In this document: piece after piece, positions 36,423 through 45,002 of the stretch
Layout of the letters: every line of letters starts with the position of its first letter
Position numbering within the stretch: position 1 is the stretch's first letter
Source of the DNA: Undibacterium paludis
GTDB taxonomy: Bacteria; Pseudomonadota; Gammaproteobacteria; Burkholderiales; Burkholderiaceae_D
Assembly (NCBI RefSeq): GCF_022568815.1
Contig: NZ_JAKZHX010000006.1
Span: 62,001-126,000, forward strand
Reading direction: 5' to 3'
DNA: 64,000 nt
Position numbers and translations under genes: made by a program
Notes under the pieces: model-generated
Seen by the model: the letters and a program-made list of their open reading frames with translations, nothing else
The model's database searches: none
Told to the model about the DNA's origin: nothing

Positions 36423-36809
36423 ATGAAAAAAATCCCGCTTTGTCTGACGACAGTTGCTGCAGTCGCCATGATGACTGGTTGTGTCGTGGCGCCGCGTCCT
36501 TATTATCATCCGCAGCCAGTAGCTGTAGCACAGCCTCAGCCTGTTTATGTACAGCCAGCCTATGCCCCCGCGACAGTTGTCGTGGAAACGGCACCGCCCG
36601 CGCCCTATGCCGAGGTGATAGGTGTCGCTCCCAGTCCCGGATATATCTGGATAGGCGGTGCCTGGTTCTGGGAGGGGGGGCGTCATGTCTGGCACCGTGG
36701 ATACTGGTCGGCACCGCGCCCTGGTCATGTCTGGGTGGCGCACCACTGGGAACAGGTGGGTCATTCCTGGCACTTCAGGGAGGGCTACTGGGCGCCGCAT
36801 CACCATTAA
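36423..36809 (+). CDS. YXWGXW-repeat lipoprotein
   Basis: A 128-residue lipoprotein. The signal has lipobox MTGC (cysteine near residue 19) and GGAG lies 6 bp before ATG 36423. A Pro/Gln/Val-rich linker (about 20-60) precedes aromatic repeats with the pattern W-GG-W-W-GGRHVWHRGYW, a known short motif family in proteobacterial surface lipoproteins. The C-terminus ends HHH. Function is unknown. A perfect 9-bp hairpin follows the stop and may help end transcription. Confidence 0.82.
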   Translation: MKKIPLCLTTVAAVAMMTGCVVAPRPYYHPQPVAVAQPQPVYVQPAYAPATVVVETAPPAPYAEVIGVAPSPGYIWIGGAWFWEGGRHVWHRGYWSAPRPGHVWVAHHWEQVGHSWHFREGYWAPHHH

Positions 36810-36821
36810 TACGCAATGTGA

Positions 36822-36847
36822 CCATGGCGCGCGCAGTTGCGCCATGG
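36822..36847 (+). terminator. Stem-loop after the YXWGXW lipoprotein gene
   Basis: CCATGGCGC pairs perfectly with GCGCCATGG across an 8-nt loop, 13 bp after the stop. There is no T-run, so this may be a protective hairpin instead of a terminator. Confidence 0.4.
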
Positions 36848-36894
36848 CCGATGGTCATGCTTTAATCTTCTGACGAAATTAATTGACTGCCCTC

Positions 36895-37608
36895 ATGCCA
36901 TCATCTCGTATTCCCTCTATTCACAAACGTCGTCTTGCATTGTCATTGATCCCGGTCTGGTTTTTTCTCCCTGTACTCCAGGTTGGTGCTGCCAATGTCT
37001 ATCAGGAAATCCAGATTGATGGCTGGACCCTGATGTTTGATAGGGGGTTGCAGACAGCAGATGCAATATCAAAAGCTGCCTTCATGCGCGTACTGACGGA
37101 TCAGTTGAACAAACTGAAGAAACTGCCTGTTCATGCGCAGATTGATTTGCACAGCGTCAGTATCTATGTTTCCAGCGCTACCTATCGCGCCTTTGGTGCG
37201 CAACATCATCCGTCTGCGCAATGGCTGCGAGAGCATGGCTACCCGGTCGAGTTTGCCGGCAATATAGAAATCTGCAACTGGAAAGAATTCACTACCTTGG
37301 TCCGCAGCCAGCCATATGCATTGCTGCATGAAATGGCACACGCTTATCACTTCATGCATCCGGATCTGGATGCTCTTGTCATGCGTGCCTACGATAATGC
37401 CAAGTTGGCCGGGCTGTACCGTCAGGTCACGCGTGACCACAAACCTGGACTGCAGGAAGCCTACGCCATCAGCAATCACCACGAATATTTTGCGGAACTC
37501 AGCGAGGCCTACTTTGGGGAAAATGATTTTTACCCCTATCAAAATGCTGAACTCAAAGAATACGACGTGCGTGGTTACGCGATGTTGGAAAGTGTCTGGA
37601 AGCTGTGA
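36895..37608 (+). CDS. Secreted HExxH metallopeptidase-like protein
   Basis: A 237-residue exported protein with a signal peptide (RRLALSLIPVWFFLPVLQVGAAN, about residues 12-35). The zinc motif LLHEMAHAYH lies near residue 143, and EYFAELSEAYFG about 60 residues later offers the third ligand, the layout of anthrax-lethal-factor-like and related gluzincins. The length is short and no propeptide is evident. The start at ATG 36895 is preferred; the frame opens at a TTG 36883. The substrate is unknown. It stands alone before the carbohydrate locus. Confidence 0.8.
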   Translation: MPSSRIPSIHKRRLALSLIPVWFFLPVLQVGAANVYQEIQIDGWTLMFDRGLQTADAISKAAFMRVLTDQLNKLKKLPVHAQIDLHSVSIYVSSATYRAFGAQHHPSAQWLREHGYPVEFAGNIEICNWKEFTTLVRSQPYALLHEMAHAYHFMHPDLDALVMRAYDNAKLAGLYRQVTRDHKPGLQEAYAISNHHEYFAELSEAYFGENDFYPYQNAELKEYDVRGYAMLESVWKL

Positions 37609-38038
37609 ACGGTCCATCTTTTTTAGGCAGTCAAAACTGCATCAAAAAAACTATCCGTGACCATTAATTGTAACGCCTTGTAACCGGTTGCCCAGGTTGT
37701 GGAAAGTCTCTTGCTGATTGCATTCAGGTTTGGGGCATCAAGTCTGGCTTTTGTTCAGAAACAGTCGTCTGGACGATGTTTTTCTTGAGCCACATCTCCA
37801 TTCATATCGTTGCCGGGTTTTCTTGCTCACATGAAGTTTCATCATGAGCTGCCCGTGCCCTTCACATCCTGCTCATTCTACTGCTTGTACAAATAGGTGC
37901 TTTAAGCGAGATGTCAATGATCGGTCTCCCTGACCAGGGCATCCTCTTTGAATTATTGCAGACATTACATTTAATTACATATTTACCGATTTTGGGCTGG
38001 GTGACTTTACGTCAAATTTTGTTACATGTAGTACTTTC
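37609..38038. other. Intergenic stretch upstream of the GH128-oxidoreductase gene
   Basis: No supported gene. A LacI-operator-like TTGTAACCGGTTGCCCA lies at 37678-37694, about 400 bp from the next gene and thus uncertain. The remainder is without recognisable signals up to the twin palindromes at 38039. Confidence 0.45.
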
Positions 38039-38076
38039 TGGAAAGCTTTCACATTCCTCTTTGTGGAAAGCTTTCA
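38039..38076 (+). promoter_or_regulatory. Twin palindromic operator before the GH128-oxidoreductase gene
   Basis: The same 13-mer TGGAAAGCTTTCA occurs at 38039-38051 and 38064-38076, each nearly palindromic, spaced 25 bp start to start. The second copy ends 23 bp before the start codon, so a bound protein would cover the promoter or leader. The pattern is compatible with a LacI-family dimer pair, but the cognate regulator is not in the window. Confidence 0.65.
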
Positions 38077-38099
38077 TATAACCCAAAAGGTGAAAAGAA

Positions 38100-41000
38100 A
38101 TGGATCGCTACCGAAAGCCTGACCTGCTAAAAACAACTCTGGTAAGTCATGTTTGCATACTCCTCTGTTCAATGATTTTGTCTGCCTGTGGCGGTGGATC
38201 GAACGGCAACACGACTGCAGGAAGTGCCGCAAAACCGGCTCCGCCCATAGCCATGCAGGGCGCAGCTCCTCCCCCGGCAAAAAGCTCCAAGCGTGGTATT
38301 GCTTATGGTTTTCAATCTGCGGCAGACCTGACAGCAGTTACCAGCGGGGTGAGCTGGTGGTACAACTGGTCACCCAAGCCTGACAGTGCCGTCAGCAGTA
38401 CCAATCAAAGTCTGGGTCTTGACTTTACAGCCATGGCATGGGGCGGGACGCCGACAGTCGATGGCTTGTTGAAAGACATCCCGGTTACGACGCGTTATCT
38501 GTCCGGATTCAATGAGCCCAACTTCAAGTCCCAGGCGAACATGACACCGGGTCAGGCTGCCGCCTTGTGGCCCGTATTGCAAGAGGTTGCAAAGCGTCGT
38601 GGCTTGCAACTTGGGGCACCTGTTTCCAATTACTGTCCGACAGCTGATTGTGTCAGTGATAAGGGTGTCACTTACAGCGACCCCATTGTTTATCTTGATG
38701 CTTTTCTCGACGCATGTAAAGACTGCCAGATCGATTACATCCCTGTGCACTGGTATGCCTGTAATGTCGACGCCCTGAAATTTATCATAGGACGTTACAA
38801 GAAATATCAAAAACCATTGTGGGTGACTGAATTTGCCTGTGGTGATGATGCGCGCGATACCATCACACTGGAGAAGCAGAAAAAATATATGACCGATGCG
38901 GTTGCTTACCTCGAAAGTGAGCCCTGGGTGGCCCGCTATGCCTGGTTCTCTGGCCGTAATGCACAAATTCCCAATATCAATTTGCTGGCTGCTGATGGGC
39001 AACTGAGTGAACTTGGCAAACTGTATATGTCCCTGCCATTTAACACCGATGGCAATGCCGCAACTGAGATGGAACTCAAACCCGTTGCAGCAACAGCTTC
39101 AGGAGTTGAACGTGGTGATCTCGGGCCTGAAAAAGCAATAGATAAAAATACCAGCACCCGCTGGAGCAGTGCATTCAACGATCAACAATGGCTGACGCTG
39201 GATTTTGCTACGTCGGTCAATGTCACCCGGCTGTTCATCAAATGGGAAAACGCACACGCGGACAGTTACCAGATACAAACCTCAAATGACAACAAGACAT
39301 GGATTACTGTCAAAACTGTTAACGGCAGCCAGGGTGGCGATGAAAATATTGCCGGACTCAACGGTGCCGGCAGGTATTGGCGCATCAATGGCATCAAGCG
39401 CTCGTCTGCTTACGGCTATTCTATTTTTGAAATCCAGGCATTCAGGCAAACACAGACTGGCAGTAACCCGACCAATCCAAGCAATCCGACTAATCCAACA
39501 GATCCGGCCAATCCTGGCAATCCGGTCGAGCCTGGCGCAGCACTGAAACCTGTTGCGGCCACCAGTTCAGCAACCGAGGGGAATAATCTGTCTGCCAGCA
39601 ATGTCATTGACGGCAAGTCAAACACGCGCTGGGCCAGTGCTGCAGAGGATGGTGCATGGATACAGTTTGATTTTGGCAGCAAAACCCAGGTTGGCTATAT
39701 GAAGCTGGTCTGGGAAAACGCTTATGCAAAAGAGTACAAGTTGCAGGTGTCGGATGATGGTCAGAGCTGGACCCAGGTGCGTTATGTAAGTAATGGCCAG
39801 GGCGGCACCGAAGAGTTCTTCAATCTTGGCATCAATGCCCGTTATATCAGGATGCAAGGGGTGACCAGGGCTACGCAGTATGGTTATTCCTTGTTTGAGG
39901 TCGAATTCAAGTCGCCAGGCAGTGACAATACATTGCCCAAGCTGAGCACTTCGGCATTGAAATTCCCCGACAATGGCACCGGCTGGTCACCTCTGCCTGC
40001 TTCTGCCGAACCACTGGAAACCCTGCAATTCACGCTGGCCGATGGCACCCTGGTTACCCGTTTCGGTGCACGTGGTCTGGCGCGACATGGTCGTGAACGC
40101 GGCGAAGAATGGAATGAAATAGGCTATGGTCCCAATGAGACTGTTGATCCGGTCACCGGCCAGCCTGTTGACAAGGGGCCAGGCAATTACCTGACTTTTG
40201 TGCCGCAATATTTCAAGAACCGCACCTGGGGTGTCGAGATCATCGACAACAGCCGCGTGTCTGGTGTGACCAAGCCCACCCTGATCGTCAATCAGTACAC
40301 CACGGTGGATTTTTTATCAGGTGGTATTGCCTTCTTCCGCGCCATTGACCGGCCAGGGGTAACGGGTTATGGCTGGATGGCGCCTGGTGAATTGGTGGAC
40401 CGTAACGTGCCGGTCTGCAAACCTGTACTTTACCCCGCCAATGGCAAGCTCAGCAATACAACGGGCATTAATGGCGCCTGTACTTTGCTGATCAAGGATT
40501 ACCCTGGTCACGGTGATCTTGATGCCAATGGTTTCCCGAATGGCAAGGACATCAAGGCGCGTCCCCTGGTGGCTGGCGACATTATAGAAGTGTCACCGTC
40601 GATGTTTTCCACCACAGAATCCATGATGGCCAAGGGAGATACTGGTGGCATCCGTTACTATTCCTATGAATGGACCTACGTGGTGGGGGCAGGCCTGCGC
40701 CCCTGGTATGGCGTAAAGCCACGCCTGAATTCTGTGCCTTTGCCGGATGAGACTTTGTCTGGCGGCCTTGGGTCGGTGTCTTACAACTACTCTGACAACG
40801 GTCTGTTCATGTTCCAGCAGCCCTTCAATAATGTCGGTATGCAGAACATGCAGCGCTTTGTCGAAGGCCGCCGCCTGATCCATACCAACTTCACGACCGG
40901 CGACCACAATGAAGCTGGTAATGACCGCTATACGGCAGCCATTGGTTTGCAGGGGCAGCGCTTCAATCAGTCTGCCTGTATCGCCTGTCACGTCAATAAT

Positions 41001-42122
41001 GGTCGCAGCCCTGCACCGATCGCAATCAACCAGAAGCTCGACAGTATGTCTGTCCGCGTGGCGACGACCAATGCAGCGGGCCAGCAACTGCCACATTCAC
41101 AATATGGTACGTCGGTACAGATGAATGCCATGTCAGCCACAGGCATACCGCAAAACTGGGGTAACAGCGTGAATGTAGGGGGATTTGAAAGCCGCACCGT
41201 CAAGCTCGCTGATGGCGGCATGGCCGAATTGCGCAAGCCTGTGCTGGCGTTTGAGGGCCCTGTACCTGATACCTATTCATTACGTGCTGCCCAGCCCATG
41301 ATCGGTACAGGCTTGCTTGAAGCGATACCGGAAGCCGATATTCTGGCGCGTGCGCGCTCAGCGCCTGATATCGATGGCGTTCTTGGTAAACCCAATTATG
41401 TGTTTGATCCGGAAACCGGGGAGGTCCGCGTTGGCCGCTTTGGCTGGAAGGCATCCAAGGCCACCCTGCGCCAGCAGGCTGCTGCTGCTTTGCTGCTGGA
41501 TATGGCGGTGACTTCACCGGTCTACCCTAACCGCGCCTGCAATGCGGGCCCTGTCGCCTGCGCTGCCGGTGGTACGCAGAAAGGTATTACAGAAGCTGAT
41601 CTACAATCCATATCCCGTTATCTTTCGCTGGTAGCGGTGCCGGCCCAGCGCAGTCTGGCCAGCGGTTTTCCCAAAGGTGTGGCGCCACTGGATGAACATC
41701 GCGTCGACCAGCAACTGGTGGCTGCCGGTGCAGCCCTGTTCCAGAGCATGCGTTGTTCGGCATGTCATACCGTAGAGATGAAAACTGGTTCGGGTCATTT
41801 GCTGGCAGAGTTGCGTAACCAGACCATACGCCCTTACACAGATTTGTTGTTGCATGACATGGGTACCGGTCTCGCTGACAAGTTTGTCGAGGGGCAGGCT
41901 CAGGGCAGCATGTGGCGCACCTCACCGCTGTGGGGCATAGGTTATACGGACAAGGTCATGGGTAATAGCGCCAAGGTAGGTTATCTGCACGACGGCCGTG
42001 CCCGCAACCTGACAGAAGCCATACTCTGGCATGGTGGTGAAGCAGATCGTTCCCGCCAGCGTTTTGAAAACTTGTCCAGGGCAGACCGCGAAGCCTTGCT
42101 GGCATTCCTGAGATCGCTATAG
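38100..42122 (+). CDS. Lipoprotein fusing GH128-like hydrolase, two F5/8 type C domains and di-haem oxidoreductase
   Basis: A 1340-residue lipoprotein; lipobox LSAC puts the lipid on Cys30. Residues about 62-320 resemble the Asl1/GH128 glycoside hydrolase fold, with candidate catalytic glutamates Glu139 (GFNEPN) and Glu244 (WVTEFACGDD). Two discoidin (F5/8 type C) domains follow at about 320-455 and 479-605, joined by an Asn-Pro-rich linker. Residues about 615-1340 form a di-haem oxidoreductase (PF06537-type) with haem motifs CIACH (about 960) and CSACH (about 1219). AAGG precedes the ATG at good distance. The joining of a glycan hydrolase with a peroxidase-like module is unusual. Surface or periplasmic beta-glucan binding is the likeliest role, by inference. 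A strong terminator follows, so it is monocistronic. Confidence 0.88.
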   Translation: MDRYRKPDLLKTTLVSHVCILLCSMILSACGGGSNGNTTAGSAAKPAPPIAMQGAAPPPAKSSKRGIAYGFQSAADLTAVTSGVSWWYNWSPKPDSAVSSTNQSLGLDFTAMAWGGTPTVDGLLKDIPVTTRYLSGFNEPNFKSQANMTPGQAAALWPVLQEVAKRRGLQLGAPVSNYCPTADCVSDKGVTYSDPIVYLDAFLDACKDCQIDYIPVHWYACNVDALKFIIGRYKKYQKPLWVTEFACGDDARDTITLEKQKKYMTDAVAYLESEPWVARYAWFSGRNAQIPNINLLAADGQLSELGKLYMSLPFNTDGNAATEMELKPVAATASGVERGDLGPEKAIDKNTSTRWSSAFNDQQWLTLDFATSVNVTRLFIKWENAHADSYQIQTSNDNKTWITVKTVNGSQGGDENIAGLNGAGRYWRINGIKRSSAYGYSIFEIQAFRQTQTGSNPTNPSNPTNPTDPANPGNPVEPGAALKPVAATSSATEGNNLSASNVIDGKSNTRWASAAEDGAWIQFDFGSKTQVGYMKLVWENAYAKEYKLQVSDDGQSWTQVRYVSNGQGGTEEFFNLGINARYIRMQGVTRATQYGYSLFEVEFKSPGSDNTLPKLSTSALKFPDNGTGWSPLPASAEPLETLQFTLADGTLVTRFGARGLARHGRERGEEWNEIGYGPNETVDPVTGQPVDKGPGNYLTFVPQYFKNRTWGVEIIDNSRVSGVTKPTLIVNQYTTVDFLSGGIAFFRAIDRPGVTGYGWMAPGELVDRNVPVCKPVLYPANGKLSNTTGINGACTLLIKDYPGHGDLDANGFPNGKDIKARPLVAGDIIEVSPSMFSTTESMMAKGDTGGIRYYSYEWTYVVGAGLRPWYGVKPRLNSVPLPDETLSGGLGSVSYNYSDNGLFMFQQPFNNVGMQNMQRFVEGRRLIHTNFTTGDHNEAGNDRYTAAIGLQGQRFNQSACIACHVNNGRSPAPIAINQKLDSMSVRVATTNAAGQQLPHSQYGTSVQMNAMSATGIPQNWGNSVNVGGFESRTVKLADGGMAELRKPVLAFEGPVPDTYSLRAAQPMIGTGLLEAIPEADILARARSAPDIDGVLGKPNYVFDPETGEVRVGRFGWKASKATLRQQAAAALLLDMAVTSPVYPNRACNAGPVACAAGGTQKGITEADLQSISRYLSLVAVPAQRSLASGFPKGVAPLDEHRVDQQLVAAGAALFQSMRCSACHTVEMKTGSGHLLAELRNQTIRPYTDLLLHDMGTGLADKFVEGQAQGSMWRTSPLWGIGYTDKVMGNSAKVGYLHDGRARNLTEAILWHGGEADRSRQRFENLSRADREALLAFLRSL

Positions 42123-42166
42123 TTGTATCTTTACTGACCTTGTCGAGGTCGCAGTTAAGTATAAGT

Positions 42167-42202
42167 AGGCCACCGTGCAGACGATCAGCACGGTGGCCTT
42201 TT
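42167..42202 (+). terminator. Intrinsic terminator after the GH128-oxidoreductase gene
   Basis: A 12-bp stem, AGGCCACCGTGC with GCACGGTGGCCT, a 9-nt loop and TTTT. It separates this gene from the convergent GH43 gene. Confidence 0.9.
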
Positions 42203-42231
42203 CAGCGGTCTTTTACATCGGGTTTGCCTGT

Positions 42232-43899
42232 TCATTCTTCGACGATGTTTTCAATTACTGGGGGCAAAGGCAAAACCTTCACCTTGAAGTAATCTATGTC
42301 AACATAGCCTGATGCTTTGTCTACCCGGTTTTTTGCCGCGCTGAACAATCCCATGCTGGCGCCCACCCAGCGCCCCATGCGGGCGGTGAATGCCGGCCCC
42401 AGTTTGCTATAGTCTTTGCGATTGAGACTGTAAAAAAATTGCGTCAATCCACCATCGCCAACTTCCATGCGCAGATAAACAATATGCTGTTTAAGTATCT
42501 GACTGGCTTCGGGTTTTTCCTGAGATCCGGCGTCAGCCTGATGACAGGTGACCATGACCAGGCTGGCACCGTTTTGCTGTCGCATCACACCCAGCCAGGC
42601 GTAATCCATGCCATACATCAGCAGACCGGCACGGTCACCATCGGCAAGGTGTCTGATATCGAAACTGCTATCTACGACAAACGAAGTGGCGGGCAATTTT
42701 TGTAATAGTATCGCCGGAGTATGCCAAAGATTGTCGCCAGTCTCTTGTCCTGGCTGACTGAACAGGCGCAAGTGACCGGGGCGTGCGGACAGGGAATGCC
42801 AACTGGCTTCCCAGTTGGCATTCCATTGCCAGACCAGGTCCAGTTTTTTGAGACTGAATTCATCATCACTGACCTGCCTGATGGTGTCTCTGGCGCCGGA
42901 CAAAGGACGCGCGTACATCGATACTGGTTCGCCTATGCCTTGTTCATTGATATCCTGACCCATCTGCGGCCAGCCATCTTTCCATTGCATGGGTTGCAAA
43001 TGGACGATGCGGCCATAGGCACGCTTGTCCTGGAAATGATAAAACCAGTCCTTGCCTTCGGCTGTCTGTACCCATGCGCCTTGGTGCGGGCCATTGATAT
43101 TTGTCTTGCCCTGATGCAGGACGATTTTGTCTTCGTAGGGGCCTGTGATGTTCTTTGCCCTGAATACCGATTGCCAGCCATGTTCGACACCACCGGCAGG
43201 GGCAAAGATGTAATAATAACCCTGATACTTATACAGTTTCGGGCCTTCCAGCGTCGTGTAGCCGCGCAGCTTGTCTCCATCGATAATAACCATGCCTTCC
43301 TGATCCAGTATCTGCTTGCCGTCTCCGGACATTTTGCGCAAGGTGATACGGTTATTGATGCCGACCCGGCTTTTCGCCCAGGCATGTATCAGGTAGGCAT
43401 TGCCATCTTCATCCCATAAAGGGCTGGGGTCTATCAGGCCTTTGCCTGCCAGCAGCAAATGTGGCTTGCTCCATGGGCCATTGAAATCTTTTGCCGTGAT
43501 CATATAAATACCGGCATCCGGGTCTGGGTAGAATATCCAGAACATCCCATCGTGATAGCGCAGGCAGGGTGCCCAAACGCCTTTTCCATGCTGCGGTTTT
43601 ATAAAATTTTCTGCCGGCGTCTGCTGTTCGAAGGCATAGCCTGTCAAATGCCAGTTCACCATGTCGGTGGATTGCAGCAGCGGCAAGCCAGGGGCCAGGT
43701 TGAAACTCGATGCCGTCATGTAATAGCGATCGCCTGCACGTATCACATCAGGATCAGAATAGTCAGCATGGATAACTGGATTGGCATAAACATCTTGCTT
43801 TGGCAAGGCAGGGCTGGCAGAAATCGACGTCTGAAATACTGACATCAGGACGAGTGCCAGACGCAACTTCAATCGCATGCCGCAAGCTGTTTTTTCCAT
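42232..43899 (-). CDS. Secreted glycoside hydrolase family 43 protein
   Basis: A 555-residue exported five-bladed-propeller hydrolase, of the beta-xylosidase/alpha-arabinofuranosidase family. After a signal peptide (ends about residue 29, SISASPA) the catalytic base is in HADYSDPDVIRAGDRYYM. The pKa-modulating Asp is in LIDPSPLWDEDGNAYLIHAW, and the acid is expected in the YTTLEGPKLYKYQGYYYIF region. A C-terminal concanavalin-like module (about 360-550) follows. AGGAA precedes the start. A perfect TTGGT-N3-ACCAA site lies 47 bp upstream. The pectin-locus context suggests removal of arabinose or related side chains, by inference. Confidence 0.9.
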   Translation of the reverse strand: MEKTACGMRLKLRLALVLMSVFQTSISASPALPKQDVYANPVIHADYSDPDVIRAGDRYYMTASSFNLAPGLPLLQSTDMVNWHLTGYAFEQQTPAENFIKPQHGKGVWAPCLRYHDGMFWIFYPDPDAGIYMITAKDFNGPWSKPHLLLAGKGLIDPSPLWDEDGNAYLIHAWAKSRVGINNRITLRKMSGDGKQILDQEGMVIIDGDKLRGYTTLEGPKLYKYQGYYYIFAPAGGVEHGWQSVFRAKNITGPYEDKIVLHQGKTNINGPHQGAWVQTAEGKDWFYHFQDKRAYGRIVHLQPMQWKDGWPQMGQDINEQGIGEPVSMYARPLSGARDTIRQVSDDEFSLKKLDLVWQWNANWEASWHSLSARPGHLRLFSQPGQETGDNLWHTPAILLQKLPATSFVVDSSFDIRHLADGDRAGLLMYGMDYAWLGVMRQQNGASLVMVTCHQADAGSQEKPEASQILKQHIVYLRMEVGDGGLTQFFYSLNRKDYSKLGPAFTARMGRWVGASMGLFSAAKNRVDKASGYVDIDYFKVKVLPLPPVIENIVEE

Positions 43900-43945
43900 G
43901 TTGTGCTATTCCTGATGGCTGGCTGGTTTTGCATTGTATATTAAA

Positions 43946-43958
43946 TTGGTTGGACCAA
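43946..43958 (-). promoter_or_regulatory. GntR/FadR-type operator, GH43 side
   Basis: TTGGT-TGG-ACCAA is a perfect inverted repeat of five bases per arm. It is 47 bp upstream of the GH43 start and matches the TTGGT-N3-ACCAA class used by FadR-subfamily regulators. Confidence 0.75.
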
Positions 43959-44054
43959 ATATAAAAATTTGGCAAATAGATTTCTAATCGTTGATAGAGG
44001 TAATATTTATGCCTTCGTAGTTAAAAATGATGCATAATGGAGTTGTAAATATAA

Positions 44055-44067
44055 TTGGTAGGACCAA
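44055..44067 (+). promoter_or_regulatory. GntR/FadR-type operator, DUF1080 side
   Basis: TTGGT-AGG-ACCAA is a perfect inverted repeat (AATTGGT and ACCAATT if extended). It is 67 bp upstream of the DUF1080 gene and 109 bp from the GH43-side copy. Confidence 0.78.
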
Positions 44068-44133
44068 TTGTGTTTGAGGAATAAGCTTCAGAGAACTGGC
44101 TGTTATCAACTGGTTGATGTCTATTAAACGAAT

Positions 44134-44799
44134 ATGCATACTTCAAGCTGCGCAAGATCGTCTGGCATGGCATCTTTAGTGACAACAGTTCTGTTGCTCT
44201 GCATGTCAGCGAAGCCCGTGCTGGCGGCAGACCTTTTTTCTGCGTCAGATTTTCACGATTGGGAAATCTTCACAAGTCCGACCGTTGCAATCGGTGACGT
44301 CGCGCAAATCAATGCCGAGGGGGTGATTACCATAGCTGGTCAACCCAGTGGTTATATTTCTACCAGGGACAGCTACCAGAATTTCCGCCTGCACGCTGAA
44401 TGGCGCTGGCCACTAAAACCAGGGAATAGTGGTGTGCTGATCTACATTGCTTCTGGCCCCAAAGACAGGGTTTGGCCCCTGAGTTTGCAGATACAGACCA
44501 AGTACAAATTCTCCGGTGACCTGTTGCCCATGGCAGGCGCTACATTTGCCGAAGACCTGAGCAGCCCGCCAGGCTCAGCCACTCCGGTCAAGGCAAAAAT
44601 GCAGGACGATAGTGAAAAGCCGGCAGGGGAGTGGAATAGCTGCGATATCGTCAGTATGAATGGCGCAGTGGAGGTCAGCATCAATGGTGTTGTGCAAAAC
44701 CGTATCAGCAAGTCTGTCCCGTATTCCGGGCGTGTCGGTTTCCAGCTGGAAGGAACAGCTTTTGAATTACGCAATGTACATATCGAAAGACTGGACTAA
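44134..44799 (+). CDS. Secreted DUF1080 (3-keto-disaccharide hydrolase) family protein
   Basis: A 221-residue exported protein with a signal peptide (ends about residue 32, KPVLAAD) and one concanavalin-like DUF1080 domain. The family signatures are FSASDFHDWEIF, YISTRDSYQNFRLHAEWRW, NSGVLIYIAS and GRVGFQLEGTAFELRNVHIE. Some DUF1080 proteins cleave 3-keto-sugars; others are of unknown activity, so the specific reaction is not claimed. It is divergent from GH43 and shares the operator region with it. A hairpin element follows two bases after the stop. Confidence 0.88.
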   Translation: MHTSSCARSSGMASLVTTVLLLCMSAKPVLAADLFSASDFHDWEIFTSPTVAIGDVAQINAEGVITIAGQPSGYISTRDSYQNFRLHAEWRWPLKPGNSGVLIYIASGPKDRVWPLSLQIQTKYKFSGDLLPMAGATFAEDLSSPPGSATPVKAKMQDDSEKPAGEWNSCDIVSMNGAVEVSINGVVQNRISKSVPYSGRVGFQLEGTAFELRNVHIERLD

Positions 44800-44800
44800 T

Positions 44801-44969
44801 CTAGTAGACTGTAACAGCGAAAAGCGAAGTGCCTGCCATGTGCGCGACGATCATGGCGTTGCAAATGCTCGCGATAGCCCTGCTATCGCTGTGTTTATTT
44901 GTCAAAACCTTGCCTTGATTCGCCGGGCACATGTCCTTTACTTCCGCTTTCACTGTTACAGTCCACTAG
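44801..44969. mobile_element. 169-bp MITE-like hairpin element
   Basis: The ends are 17-bp inverted repeats, CTAGTAGACTGTAACAG and CTGTTACAGTCCACTAG, matching at 16 of 17 positions. Further pairing continues inward (GCGAAGT with ACTTCCGC; ATGTGC with GCACAT) and an internal hairpin GCGATAG-CCCTG-CTATCGC sits near the middle. CTAG at each end may be a 4-bp target duplication; because it is self-complementary this cannot be told from the inverted repeat. It is non-coding. It lies between the convergent DUF1080 and GH28 genes. Confidence 0.75.
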
Positions 44970-45002
44970 CAATTCCGAACTAAGGTTCAGAACTGCTGGT
45001 CT

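Noticed and set aside
39450..39540. Repeated AATCC-like units resembling a repeat array
   Set aside because: They encode the Asn-Pro-rich linker between two discoidin domains; there are no spacers or CRISPR-like repeats.
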